From Burkholderia latens (GTDB lineage: Bacteria; Pseudomonadota; Gammaproteobacteria; Burkholderiales; Burkholderiaceae), in assembly GCF_902499045.1 (NCBI RefSeq), contig NZ_CABVPL010000065.1, forward strand, positions 1 through 34,938: 34,938 nucleotides of DNA, in the 5' to 3' direction. A program made the position numbers and the translations under genes. This document shows positions 8,161-16,926 of the stretch, piece after piece. Within the stretch, counting starts at the first letter, position 1; every line of letters starts with the position of its first letter. The notes under the pieces were generated by a model. It was not told the origin of the DNA. It saw only the letters and a program-made list of their open reading frames with translations, and made no database searches.

Positions 8161-8865
8161 TGCGCGCGATCGGCCGCACGCGCTCACGGCGGGCAACAGC
8201 CCGGCGACTTGCGGCCGACGACGCATTGGTGCTCCGGGCAGCGGGCTACCGGCGTCATCGGCGCGCTGCCCAAACACGTCGACGGCCGGGCGTGCCCGAC
8301 GCCCGACGGCGCGAGCGGGCCTGAATCGCCGCGCGCCTCGCAGGCGCGCGGTCTCTTCCATTCGTCGCCGGCTGCGCTGTCCTTCGCCGGCCCGCACGGC
8401 ACTGCGTCGTCTGATCCGCCGCGCGCTTCACGGCATTTTGCCGCGCATCGCCTTATTTCACTTCTTCATGATTTTCGCGGCAATGCGGCACGCGTCGTGC
8501 GCGTTCAATCGCGCAATGCAGCATGCGCCCGACAATATTTTTTCTCTTTCATTTTAATTTCGATTTGTAATCATCGAAGCGATTGTCCGGCTTTGAAAAC
8601 TCGTTGCGTGCGCATCAGAAAAAATGACGCGATTGCATTGAAAAATCCGGAACAAAATTCCGACGGATAACGGCGCGACAGGCCCGTCCGCCGGCGAATC
8701 GCGATGCTGATCCTGAATGCGCGGCCGTAGATCAACCAGCACTGCACGGTAAAAGAAGGTAATGGGAAATTAGCGGTGGAATCGGGCAGGATTTTGCAGA
8801 AATCACCAATGTTTCATACGCGTCGAATTACAGTGTCGACACACCATCGTCCGGGAGCATCATTC
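8161..8865. other. Long intergenic region with AT-rich core upstream of the secreted propeller gene
   Basis: This 705-bp stretch has no credible gene; the open frames across it have no domain or signal pattern. The first part is GC-rich and holds the candidate porin terminator. Bases 8440-8680 are clearly AT-rich against the surroundings, with poly-T and poly-A runs (for example 8538-8560), as expected for promoter or nucleoid-protein-bound DNA. Small inverted repeats are CGGAA/TTCCG (8648-8662) and GTGTCGACAC (8833-8842); the latter ends 11 bp before the GGGAG at 8853-8857. Confidence 0.6.
8329..8358 (+). terminator. Candidate terminator downstream of the porin
   Basis: A perfect 10-bp stem, CCGCGCGCCT (8329-8338) with AGGCGCGCGG (8342-8351), and a 3-nt loop are followed by the pyrimidine-rich TCTCTTCC. 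The stem is very stable but the T-run is imperfect. It lies about 170 bp after the porin stop. Confidence 0.45.
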
Positions 8866-10785
8866 ATGTTTTCGAAACAGATTCGCGCGGTATTGCTTGG
8901 AATGTGCATGGCGATGCTGGCGGTGTTCACTCCCGCGCACGCGCAGTACACGACGGACTGGCTCGCGAACACGTTCGGCACGCTCGCCGCGCACGTCGGC
9001 AACGGCGCACGCTCGCTGTGGGTCGCGCCCGAGGGCGTGATCTACACGTCGTCGCGCTGGGACGAGAACGCGGGCGGCGTCGCGATCTACCAGAACGGGC
9101 AGACGCTCGGCACGATCGGCATCCACGACGAATTCCAGGGCGGCGCGATCACCGGCAACGCGGACTCGCTGTTCGTCGCGCTCGGCTACAACCGCACGTT
9201 CGGCAGCGGTTCCGTCGGCCGCTATAACCGCAGCACGAATCAGCGCGACCTGCGCATCCCCGTCAGCACGTGGACGGGCGTGCAATACGCGGACGTGATC
9301 ACCGGCCTCGCGACGGCCGGCAACCTGCTGTACGCGAGTGACTTCTACGGCAACCGCGTGCGCGTCTACACGACCGATGGCGTATGGCAGCGCGACATCG
9401 GCGTGTCGGGGCCGGGCGCACTCGCGCTCGACGCGTCCGGCAACCTGTGGGTCGCGCGCAAGAGCGCGGGCGTCGTCGCGCAGTTCAGCCCCACCGGCGC
9501 GGCGATGAGCACGATCCAGATGGCAGCCCGCGCGCGGCCGGCGTCGCTGTATTTCGATGCGCCGAGCGGGCAGTTGCTGGTGGGCGACGAAGGCCCCGAC
9601 ATGAACATCAAGATCTACGCGCTCGCAGGCCAGCCGACGCAGGTCGGCACGTTCGGCGTGCAGGGCGGGTATCTCGACACGACGTCGGGCATCAAGGGGC
9701 AGGTCGGCGACAAGCGCTTCACGCGCGTCGCGGGCATCGGCAAGGACGCGGCCGGCAACCTGTACGTGCTGAACAACGCATGGGGCGGCGGCTGGGATCT
9801 CGGGCGCAACGGCAGCACCGATCTCCACTCGTACAGCCCGACCGGCGTGCTGCAATGGAAGCTGCAGGCGCTGAACTTCGAGGCGGCCGCCGCGCCCGAC
9901 CCGGCCACCGACGGCGCGTTCTTCTACAGCGGCAACACCGTGTACACAGACACCGCGGGCGGCACGTTCGTCGCGAACACGATCGATCCGTTCACGTATC
10001 CGAAGGATCCGCGCCTCGACATGAACGACTACCAGCGCGGCCAGCATTTCGGCCAGCTCGCGCTGGTGAAGGGCACGCGGATGCTGGTCGCGACCGGGCA
10101 GAACCCCGGCAACTACAACATCTATCACTTCAACGCGGCGAACGGCTACATCGCGATTCCGGACGGCTCGATTCCCGGCAAGCCGTTCAACACGAACCTG
10201 CAGGTGACGGCCGGTTTCATGCTCGACGACAACGGCGACGTATGGGCCGGCCTCGATCGCACGAACAACATCTCGCACTATCCGATGACGGGTTTCGACG
10301 CGAGCGGGAAGCCGACGTGGGGCAAGCCGGTGCAGATTCCGATTCCGCGCACCGTGCTGCCGCTCGCGCGGATCATCTATCAGGCCGACAGCGACACGAT
10401 GATCCTTGCACAGGGCATCGGCGGGTGGGACTGGACGGCGATGAACGGACACATCGAGGTGTACCGCGGCTGGAACGCCGGCAACACGACCACGTCGAAC
10501 CTCGCGATCAACCTGACGAGCGCGAATCCGAAGTCGATCGCGGCGGCCGGCCACTACCTGTTCGTCGGCTACGTGCACACGGTGCCGAACATCGACGTGT
10601 TCGACCTGAACACCGGCAGCCTCGTGACCACGCTGACGAATTCGAACACGCTGGCAATGGACGTCGGCAACGACGTCGACTCGATGTACGGCATTCGTGC
10701 TTACCTGCGCTCGACCGGCGAGTACGTGATCACGAAGGACAACTACAACGGATCGAGCCTCGTCGTGTATCGCTGGCGTCCGTGA
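8866..10785 (+). CDS. Secreted beta-propeller (NHL/SMP-30-like) protein of unknown function
   Basis: The 639-residue product starts at the ATG at 8866, with GGGAG 8 nt upstream. A longer frame from a GTG at 8776 would hide the signal peptide. Residues 1-26 are a clear Sec signal ending PAHA. The rest is made of repeated short blocks of the type LALDASGNLWVAR, GKDAAGNLYVLNN and FMLDDNGDVWAGL, the pattern of NHL or SMP-30-like propeller blades, and is rich in Gly, Asn, Asp and aromatics. No catalytic motif, lipobox or anchor is seen, so it is probably periplasmic or released. I cannot name a function. It is alone on its strand and converges with a siderophore receptor. Confidence 0.85.
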   Translation: MFSKQIRAVLLGMCMAMLAVFTPAHAQYTTDWLANTFGTLAAHVGNGARSLWVAPEGVIYTSSRWDENAGGVAIYQNGQTLGTIGIHDEFQGGAITGNADSLFVALGYNRTFGSGSVGRYNRSTNQRDLRIPVSTWTGVQYADVITGLATAGNLLYASDFYGNRVRVYTTDGVWQRDIGVSGPGALALDASGNLWVARKSAGVVAQFSPTGAAMSTIQMAARARPASLYFDAPSGQLLVGDEGPDMNIKIYALAGQPTQVGTFGVQGGYLDTTSGIKGQVGDKRFTRVAGIGKDAAGNLYVLNNAWGGGWDLGRNGSTDLHSYSPTGVLQWKLQALNFEAAAAPDPATDGAFFYSGNTVYTDTAGGTFVANTIDPFTYPKDPRLDMNDYQRGQHFGQLALVKGTRMLVATGQNPGNYNIYHFNAANGYIAIPDGSIPGKPFNTNLQVTAGFMLDDNGDVWAGLDRTNNISHYPMTGFDASGKPTWGKPVQIPIPRTVLPLARIIYQADSDTMILAQGIGGWDWTAMNGHIEVYRGWNAGNTTTSNLAINLTSANPKSIAAAGHYLFVGYVHTVPNIDVFDLNTGSLVTTLTNSNTLAMDVGNDVDSMYGIRAYLRSTGEYVITKDNYNGSSLVVYRWRP

Positions 10786-10809
10786 TCATGCGCGCGCCGC
10801 GCGCGTTGG

Positions 10810-12990
10810 TCAGAACGAAACCGTCGTCGTCAACGTGACGAGCCGCGGCTCGCCGACCGCGACGATCAGGTTGCTGTTGCTCGACGGATAGTAGGTCTTG
10901 TCGAGCAGGTTCTTCACGTTGAGCTGGATGCGCGTCGGGAACTTGCCGATCGTCGTCTCGTAGGCGGCGAACGCATCGACGGTCACGTAGCCGGGCAGCG
11001 TGAAGCTGTTCGCGGTGTCGCCGGGCCGCGCGCCGACGAGCCGCGCGCCGCCGCCGAAGCGCCAGCGGCCGGGCAGGTTCGCGATCGCCGTGTCGTACAC
11101 CGCGAACAGGCTGCCGGTGTGGCGCGCGACGTTGACGAGCGGCGTGTCGCTGTCGCGATCGTTCGCGTTGGTGTACGCGTAGCTGCCGATCAGGCTCAGG
11201 TGTCGCGTGATCTGTCCGGCGACGTCGAGTTCGATCCCGCGCGAGCGCGCGGTGCCGATCGTCGACGTGATGTCGCCGACGGTCACGGCGACGTTGCGCT
11301 TGTCGATCTGATAGGCCGCGAGCGTGCCGGTGATGCCGGGCTTCATGCTGAACTTCAGGCCCGCTTCGAGCACGCGGCCGAATTCCGGCGCGAGCGGCGC
11401 GGCGACGTTCGACGCGACGTTCGGCTTGAACGAGCGGCTCACGTTCGCATACGCGGTGAGCGACGGCGTGAGCGCATACGCGAGCCCGAACTGCGGCAGC
11501 CACACGTTGCCGTGCGAGCGGTCGGCGAACGCGAACGGCCGGCCCATCCCGGATTCCTGCTGCCAGTCTTCCCAGCGCAGCCCGCCGACCGCGGTGAGCC
11601 GGTCGGTGATCTTCACCGAGTCCTGCACGATCATCGAGTACGCATGGACCTTCGAAAGCGAATCGCTCTGCTTCGCGCTCGCCGTGCCGCCGGGCGCGAG
11701 CAGCCCGTAGACGGGATCGTAGAGATTGAACCCCTTCGTCGCCGCGCCGCGGATCGTGTCGCCGCGGAAGCTGCGTTGCCGCTCGTATTCGCCGCCGATA
11801 TAGAGCGCGTGGCTCATCCCCGCCAGCGTCAGGTTGCCGAGCAGGCCGAGCGTCGCGATCTGGTCCGAATCGTTGCGCCCCAGGTTCGCGTCGGACGAGC
11901 GCGACAGCGCGCCCGTCGTGCTGTTGAACGCGATGGCGCGGGTGAGGTACTGGTCGTAGCGGTCACGGCCCCAGCCATAGGTCGCCCGGATGCGCCACGC
12001 ATCGGAGAAGCGGTGCTCGACGCGCGCGCGCAGCGTTTCCTGGATTCCGCTGCTTTGCGCCCACGCTTCCTCGTAGCGGCGATAGCGCAGCGCATCGTCG
12101 GGGCGGCCGTTCACGAGCACGGTGCCGCGATCGAACGGCGTCGTGTAGTCGACATACTGGTAGCTGACGTCGATCGACGTGTTCGCGTCGTGCCACGACA
12201 GCGCGGGCGCGATCAGCGCGTTGCGCTCGCGGCCGAAACTGCGCCAGTAGCGGCTCGTGTCGTAGTCGCCGGTGAGCCGGAACGCGAGCGTGCCGCCCGC
12301 GACCTGCCCCGGTTTGCCGAGCGGGCCGGTCAGGTCGAACTGCGCGCCGCTGCCGCCGTGGCTCGTGCGCGAGGCCGAGATCGAGCCGCCGAACGTGTCC
12401 TCCGGCTTGCGCGTGACGAGGTTGATCACGCCGCCCGGATCCTGCATCCCGTACAGCAGCGAAGCCGGGCCTTTCAGCACTTCGACGCGGTCGATCGTCG
12501 CGAGATAGCTGTGCAGCACCGGCGTGCGCACGCCATCGACGAGCACCGAGCCGTCGTTGTTCGAGCCGAAGCCGCGCTTGATGAACGCGTCGCGCGTGCC
12601 GCCGAGCGTGTTGGTTTGCGTGACGCCGCTGATGTTGCCGAGCACGTCGTCGAGCGAGCGCGCCTGCTGGTCCTGCATCACGCTGCTGCTGACCACGGCG
12701 ACCGCTTGCGGAATCTCCTTCAGCGGTCGATCGTCGCCGCCGGCGATGCTGCTGGTGCGCGGTTGATAGCCGACGGTCGGATCGGCGACGGCCGACGCGT
12801 TGACGCTGATCGCCGGCAGTTCCCGTTCGGGCGGCGTGGGCGTCGACGAGACGGTGGCCGACGAAGCTGGCGCGGCAGGTTGGGTATCCGCATGCGCGCC
12901 GCTCGCGACGCAAAGGGTGATCACGGCAGGCAGGCTCGCGCGCCACGGGCGCAAGGTCCGCGCGCGGCGGGTCGGTCGACGGGATGACAT
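10810..12990 (-). CDS. TonB-dependent siderophore receptor
   Basis: The 726-residue outer-membrane receptor has a signal peptide ending SGAHA, a TonB-box-like LPAISVNA at about residues 60-67, and a plug domain with KEIPQAVAVVSSSVMQDQ, FIKRGFG and VEVLKGPASLLYGMQDPGGVINLVTRKP (all standard siderophore-receptor blocks). A 22-strand barrel follows, with PEFGRVLEAGLKFS and LNVKNLLDKTYYPSS near the end, and a terminal Phe. It imports a ferric siderophore using TonB energy; the ligand cannot be told. I chose the ATG at 12990 because an upstream ATG at 13122 would place the Fur box inside the coding region. No siderophore synthesis or ABC import genes are adjacent. Confidence 0.93.
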   Translation of the reverse strand: MSSRRPTRRARTLRPWRASLPAVITLCVASGAHADTQPAAPASSATVSSTPTPPERELPAISVNASAVADPTVGYQPRTSSIAGGDDRPLKEIPQAVAVVSSSVMQDQQARSLDDVLGNISGVTQTNTLGGTRDAFIKRGFGSNNDGSVLVDGVRTPVLHSYLATIDRVEVLKGPASLLYGMQDPGGVINLVTRKPEDTFGGSISASRTSHGGSGAQFDLTGPLGKPGQVAGGTLAFRLTGDYDTSRYWRSFGRERNALIAPALSWHDANTSIDVSYQYVDYTTPFDRGTVLVNGRPDDALRYRRYEEAWAQSSGIQETLRARVEHRFSDAWRIRATYGWGRDRYDQYLTRAIAFNSTTGALSRSSDANLGRNDSDQIATLGLLGNLTLAGMSHALYIGGEYERQRSFRGDTIRGAATKGFNLYDPVYGLLAPGGTASAKQSDSLSKVHAYSMIVQDSVKITDRLTAVGGLRWEDWQQESGMGRPFAFADRSHGNVWLPQFGLAYALTPSLTAYANVSRSFKPNVASNVAAPLAPEFGRVLEAGLKFSMKPGITGTLAAYQIDKRNVAVTVGDITSTIGTARSRGIELDVAGQITRHLSLIGSYAYTNANDRDSDTPLVNVARHTGSLFAVYDTAIANLPGRWRFGGGARLVGARPGDTANSFTLPGYVTVDAFAAYETTIGKFPTRIQLNVKNLLDKTYYPSSNSNLIVAVGEPRLVTLTTTVSF

Positions 12991-13073
12991 GAATCGATGA
13001 ATCAAGGTGCCAAGGGCGAGGACGAGGGCGCGGGCCGCAGCACTCGACTGCGTCACCACGGCAGGCTGCGCAT

Positions 13074-13098
13074 GATATACGTAATGAGAATCACTTGC
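13074..13098 (-). promoter_or_regulatory. Fur box and -10 region of the siderophore receptor
   Basis: Bases 13080-13098 match the 19-bp Fur consensus GATAATGATAATCATTATC at 13 of 19 positions, including the AATGAnAATCA core. On the minus strand a -10-like TATATC (13079-13074) follows directly. Iron-replete Fur would cover the promoter and repress the receptor (established mechanism; binding here is inferred). Confidence 0.7.
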
Positions 13099-13272
13099 AA
13101 TTGTAAAGACGCCGGTCCGCACCGGGCGTCGCGCTTGCCGGGCCGCAGGCTCGCTGCCGCCGTGGCGGCGAAACCAGACGCAGTGAATTCAGTGAGAGCC
13201 GGGCAGCCGGCGAGCGGCGTGCCGTTCGTGCAGCCGCCGCGTTCGCGGCGTTGCAGGCGGCGCGAACGCGGC

Positions 13273-13326
13273 GGCGCGATGGCGCGATGGCGCGATGGCG
13301 CGATGGCGCGATGGCGCGATGGCGCG
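13273..13326 (+). repeat. Short tandem repeat (GGCGCGAT)x6.75
   Basis: Six perfect head-to-tail copies of GGCGCGAT run from 13273 to 13320, with a further six matching bases to 13326. Diverged relatives (GGCGCGATGCGCGATGG) follow. The tract is in noncoding DNA 63 bp beyond the vanB stop. Tracts of this kind change copy number by slipped-strand mispairing. Confidence 0.95.
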
Positions 13327-13388
13327 GCGCGATGCGCGATGGCTCGTCTTCAGTATTGTGGTTGTCCGCCGCGTGTCGCGCGCCCCGT

Positions 13389-14354
13389 CTACAGGTCGAG
13401 CACCAGCAGCTCGCTTCGCGATCGCGAGCAGCACGGCATGAACTGGTCGCCGGCCGCTTTTTCGTCGTCGGTCAGATACGCATCGCGATGATCGGGCTCG
13501 CCTTCGAGCACGCGCGTCGCGCAGGTGCCGCACACGCCTTGCTCGCACGACGTCAGCACGTCGATGCCGTTGGCCGCCAGCGCCGCGATGACGGTGCATT
13601 CGGCCGGCACGTCGATCACCTTGCCGCTGCTCGCGAGCTTGACCTGGAACGCCTGGTCCGCGCTGGACGATGCGACCGCGCCACCGAAGAACTCGTAGTG
13701 CAGCCGCGCTTCGGCCCAGTTGCGCTCGCGCGCGGCGTGCAGCACCGCGTCCATGAAGCCGCGCGGGCCGCACACGTACAGATGCGTGCCCTCGGGCGCG
13801 CCGGCGAGCACGGCAGTCAGGTCGAAGCGCTGCGCGGGATCGCCGTCGTCGACGTGGAAGCGGGCGCGATCGTGAAACCCGGCCGCATTGATCCGGTCGA
13901 CGAAAGCCATGCGATCGGCCGAGCGCGCGCAGTAGTGCATGTCGAACGGCAAGCCCGACGAAAACAGCCGTTCCGCCATGCTGAGAATCGGTGTGACGCC
14001 GATCCCGCCCGCGAGCAACAGGTGATGCGGCGCGTCGGGTGCGAGCGGGAACTGATTGCGCGGGATGCCGATCCGCACGGTGTCGCCTTGTCGGACCGTG
14101 TCGTGAATCGCGCGCGATCCGCCTCGGCCGTCGGCGTCGCGCAGCACGGCGATCTGGTAGCGATCGCGTTGATCGGGATGATTGCACAGCGAGTACTGGC
14201 GCACGAGGCCGCCCGGCAGATGCACGTCGATATGGGCGCCGGCGTCGAAGCACGGCAACGGCGAGCCGTCGTCGCTGACGAATTCGAAGCCGCAGATGTC
14301 GCGCGCTTCCTGCCACTTGCGTGCCACGCGCACCGTCAACGTCGCGTCGTTCAT
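13389..14354 (-). CDS. vanB: Vanillate O-demethylase-type reductase (PDR/VanB family)
   Basis: The 321-residue product has three modules: an FMN-binding ferredoxin-reductase barrel (RQYSLCNHPDQRDRYQIAV), an NAD domain (LLLAGGIGVTPILSMAERL and LYVCGPRGFMDAVL), and a C-terminal plant-type 2Fe-2S ferredoxin with CEQGVCGTC plus a distal Cys in MPCC. This domain order is that of class IA oxygenase reductases. It passes electrons from NADH to the Rieske oxygenase encoded just upstream. Its ATG shares one base with the vanA stop (TGATG), and AAGGAGG lies inside the vanA end, so translation is coupled. The vanillate assignment is by family; other methoxy-aromatics are possible. Confidence 0.9.
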   Translation of the reverse strand: MNDATLTVRVARKWQEARDICGFEFVSDDGSPLPCFDAGAHIDVHLPGGLVRQYSLCNHPDQRDRYQIAVLRDADGRGGSRAIHDTVRQGDTVRIGIPRNQFPLAPDAPHHLLLAGGIGVTPILSMAERLFSSGLPFDMHYCARSADRMAFVDRINAAGFHDRARFHVDDGDPAQRFDLTAVLAGAPEGTHLYVCGPRGFMDAVLHAARERNWAEARLHYEFFGGAVASSSADQAFQVKLASSGKVIDVPAECTVIAALAANGIDVLTSCEQGVCGTCATRVLEGEPDHRDAYLTDDEKAAGDQFMPCCSRSRSELLVLDL

Positions 14355-15430
14355 CACGCCTCCTTCGCCTGCGCGACCGGAATCACGGGCCGTTGCGGGC
14401 TCGCTGCGTTTTCGGCAGCGAGCAGCCGGTCGATCACCTTGCGCGACAGCACGCCGCCGGCGTCGATGTTGAGCTTCAGCAACTGGCGGTCCGGCCACTG
14501 CTCGAGATTGCGTTGCTGGCGCTCGAGCATCTCGAGATCCTCCGCGAAGATCTTGCCCTGGCCTTCGCGGATCTCGGCGGTCAGCGCGGGATCGTCGGGC
14601 CGGAAGTTGCGCGCCATCCCCCAGAAATACCAGATCGACGTGTCGGTCTCGGGCGTGATGAAGTCGACCACGATCGACGACGCCTTGCGATCGGGCGGCG
14701 CATCGTAGCCGCCGTGGCCCGCATGCGCGACGCCCACTTCGATCATCACGTGGCTCGGCGGCGTGAAGCGGCAGATCTGCCAGCGGTCGACCGGCACGTC
14801 GTCGGCGAGGCCGTTGCCGCGCAGCGCCATCCGCCAGAACGGCGGCGGCATCACGTTCTGCATGAAGCGGCTCGTGACGACTTCGTCGCCGTGGCTCGTC
14901 GTCTTCGGCGGCGCTTCGTCGATTTCCTTCTGGCCGATGCTCGTCGCATGCACATAGGTCTCGTGCGTGAGGTCCATCAGGTTGTCGATCATCAGCCGGT
15001 AGTCGCAGCGGATGTGGTACAGCCCGCCGCCATGCGCCCAGGCCGGATCTTCGGCCCACGCGAGCGCGGGGAGCGTGGCGGGATCGGCTTTGGATGCATC
15101 GCCCGGCCAGACCCAGATGAAGCCGTATCGCTCGACCGCCGGAAAGCTGCGGATCGGCGGGAAACCGCCGACGCGCTGGCCCGGCATGCCGGCCGTCTTG
15201 CCGTTGCAACCCATTTCGAGCCCGTGATAGCCGCACACGAGCACGCCGTCGCGCACGAACCCGAGCGACAGCGGCGCGCCGCGGTGCGGGCAGAAGTCCT
15301 CGAGCGCGGCGACGTGGCCGTCCGCCGCGCGATAAAGCACCATCGACTCGTTGCAGATCTTGCGGCCCAGCGGCTTGCCGTCGATTTCGTCGGGCGTGCA
15401 CGCGACATACCAAGCGTTCTTGAGAAACAC
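14354..15430 (-). CDS. vanA: Vanillate O-demethylase-type Rieske oxygenase (VanA family)
   Basis: The 358-residue product begins MFLKNAWYVACTPDEI, typical of VanA and related demethylases. The Rieske cluster ligands are Cys47, His49, Cys66 and His69 (CPH...CGYH). The mononuclear iron site is in DNLMDLTHETYVHA (two His, with a bridging Asp). The start is a GTG at 15430, preceded by a strong AAGGAGA 6 nt away. With VanB it would convert vanillate to protocatechuate plus formaldehyde; dicamba-type and other O-demethylases share this fold, so the substrate is uncertain. It is divergent from a MarR regulator over a palindromic site. Confidence 0.88.
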   Translation of the reverse strand: MFLKNAWYVACTPDEIDGKPLGRKICNESMVLYRAADGHVAALEDFCPHRGAPLSLGFVRDGVLVCGYHGLEMGCNGKTAGMPGQRVGGFPPIRSFPAVERYGFIWVWPGDASKADPATLPALAWAEDPAWAHGGGLYHIRCDYRLMIDNLMDLTHETYVHATSIGQKEIDEAPPKTTSHGDEVVTSRFMQNVMPPPFWRMALRGNGLADDVPVDRWQICRFTPPSHVMIEVGVAHAGHGGYDAPPDRKASSIVVDFITPETDTSIWYFWGMARNFRPDDPALTAEIREGQGKIFAEDLEMLERQQRNLEQWPDRQLLKLNIDAGGVLSRKVIDRLLAAENAASPQRPVIPVAQAKEA

Positions 15431-15486
15431 GTTTCGTCTCCTTCGGGACGGTGCCGCCGGGATGCGGCCCGATCTTTATTCCGTGT

Positions 15487-15503
15487 ACTGAATGAGATTC
15501 AGT
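15487..15503. promoter_or_regulatory. Palindromic operator candidate between vanA and the MarR gene
   Basis: ACTGAAT (15487, 15488-on with the preceding T giving TACTGA) forms a 7-bp perfect inverted repeat with ATTCAGT around GAG. A further TACTGA follows at 15509-15514. The element is 57 bp before the vanA start. MarR proteins usually bind palindromes of this size in the divergent region they control, so this is the likely site of the adjacent regulator. Confidence 0.5.
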
Positions 15504-15628
15504 GTACTTACTGAGATAAGCCGGGGCAAGGCGGGCGGTATACTGGTTTTCCCGAGAACGGGCGCAGCGCGGCGCCATGCCGTCGGCGCGCGCAACCGGT
15601 GCTCGCAGCCTATGTCATCGACTCATTC

Positions 15629-16117
15629 ATGGAAAAAACGAATCCTGCCAACCTGCCGGCTTTCCCGCTCGATCTGTACGACGAGCCGGGCCACCTGATC
15701 CGCCGCGCGCATCAGATCGCGGTCGCGATGTTCTACGAAAAGCTCGGCCGGGACGTGACGCCGGTGCAGTACGCGGTGCTGCGCATGCTCTACGACTGCC
15801 CGGGACTCGACCAGGTGACGCTCGCGCAGCGCGTGGCGCTCGATACGTCGACGACGGCCGATCTCGCGGTGCGGCTGGAAGCGAAAGGATTGATCGTGCG
15901 CGAGGTGCTGCCGCGGCGGCAGCGGCGCCTGCTGCTGACGCCGGCGGGCGTCGAACTGCTCACGCATCTGATGCCGGCGGTGGAGGAATTGCGCGCGGGC
16001 CTGTTCGACGGGATGGGCGAGAACGATTCGCAGGAATTGATGCGCCTGTTGCGCAAGTTCGTCCATTTGAACAACGAGCAGAGCCGCGCGCCGTTGCGCG
16101 TCGGCGACGATTCGTAG
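15629..16117 (+). CDS. MarR-family transcriptional regulator
   Basis: The 162-residue product has the MarR winged-helix layout: an N-terminal dimer helix (HLIRRAHQIAVAMFYEKL), a recognition helix region (VTLAQRVALDTSTTADLAVRLEAKGLI), and the wing VREVLPRRQRRLLLTPAG, whose Arg-rich wing and LTPAG are family marks. I chose the ATG at 15629; an upstream in-frame ATG or other codons would extend into the promoter. It is divergent from vanAB and probably represses it until an aromatic ligand binds. It would then play the part of the GntR-type VanR of Pseudomonas, though it is not homologous to it. Confidence 0.9.
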   Translation: MEKTNPANLPAFPLDLYDEPGHLIRRAHQIAVAMFYEKLGRDVTPVQYAVLRMLYDCPGLDQVTLAQRVALDTSTTADLAVRLEAKGLIVREVLPRRQRRLLLTPAGVELLTHLMPAVEELRAGLFDGMGENDSQELMRLLRKFVHLNNEQSRAPLRVGDDS

Positions 16118-16165
16118 CGGCCCGCCGCGCGCGGTGATGGCGCAGACGCGCGCGCCGCCCGGCCG

Positions 16166-16888
16166 TTAGCCGCGTGACGCTTCGCCTTCCAGCCGCCGCA
16201 CCGCTTCCGCGACGTCGTTCCTGAAGCGCACCAGCGCCGCCTGCTCCGGTGCGGGCGGCTGCACGGCGGCCCACAGCATGTCGATCAGCTGCGTGGCCGT
16301 CGTTTCCGTATCGAGCTTGCGGTGCCCGAGGATCGCATCCCACAGCACGTGCTCGATCGGCCCGAACACCATCGAGCGCAGCAGGCTCAGCGGCATGTCG
16401 CTGCGCACCTGCCCGGCCGCCTGGCCGCGCGCGAGCACGTCCATCAGCGGCGCCGTGTAGCGGCGCTGCAGCGCGGTGAGCTCGTCGCTGAGCGCGTGCT
16501 GCTTCGCCCGGCCTTCCGACAGCACCAGCGCGCACAGCCCCGTGCCGTTCACCAGCATCAGCCGCAGGTGCGTGCGCACGATGAACGCGAACTGCTGCTG
16601 CACCGACGCCTCCACCGGCATCCCGTGCTCGAACGCGGCGATGATTTCGTCGTACCAGTCGGCGATCACGCGCGCGCACAGCTCGCGCTTGCCGCGGAAA
16701 TAACTGAACACCGTCGCTTCCGACACGCCGACGCGCTGCGCGATCTCGGCGGCCGTCGCATGTTCGTAACCCTTTTCGGCGAACACTTCGCGACCGGCGC
16801 GCAGGATGTCCTGTACGCGCTGCTGGGACTTGCGCCCGGCGGGTGCGCGCGACGGGTCGGCGCGGTCGGCTTTGGCGGTGGCGGTCAT
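16166..16888 (-). CDS. TetR-family regulator, likely of the liu operon
   Basis: The 240-residue product has an N-terminal TetR HTH: QDILRAGREVFAEKGYEHATAAEIAQRVGVSEATVFSYFRGKRELCARVI (about residues 25-74 in total). The C-terminal ligand domain is variable, as usual. It is divergent from liuABCD, with a TGAGT/ACTCA palindrome between. In Burkholderiales the branched-chain degradation operon is thought to be controlled by a TetR regulator (LiuQ) rather than the MerR-type LiuR; assigning this gene as LiuQ is inference from position. The chosen ATG at 16888 lacks a strong Shine-Dalgarno; an ATG at 16936 would overlap the palindrome. Confidence 0.88.
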   Translation of the reverse strand: MTATAKADRADPSRAPAGRKSQQRVQDILRAGREVFAEKGYEHATAAEIAQRVGVSEATVFSYFRGKRELCARVIADWYDEIIAAFEHGMPVEASVQQQFAFIVRTHLRLMLVNGTGLCALVLSEGRAKQHALSDELTALQRRYTAPLMDVLARGQAAGQVRSDMPLSLLRSMVFGPIEHVLWDAILGHRKLDTETTATQLIDMLWAAVQPPAPEQAALVRFRNDVAEAVRRLEGEASRG

Positions 16889-16926
16889 GGTGTCGGCGGG
16901 AGCGGCTGTTATGCCGACATCATATC

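Larger units (their letters stand above)
12991..13388. other. Intergenic region between receptor and vanB, with Fur box and tandem repeat
   Basis: This 398-bp stretch has no convincing gene. Near the receptor it holds the receptor leader and the Fur-regulated promoter. Toward vanB it holds the 8-bp tandem repeat described separately, and it must contain the end of the vanAB transcript, though no clear terminator was found. Confidence 0.55.

Noticed and set aside
8776-8865. Longer start for the propeller gene at a GTG
   Set aside because: It would bury the signal peptide 30 residues inside the protein; the ATG at 8866 has a strong ribosome-binding site.
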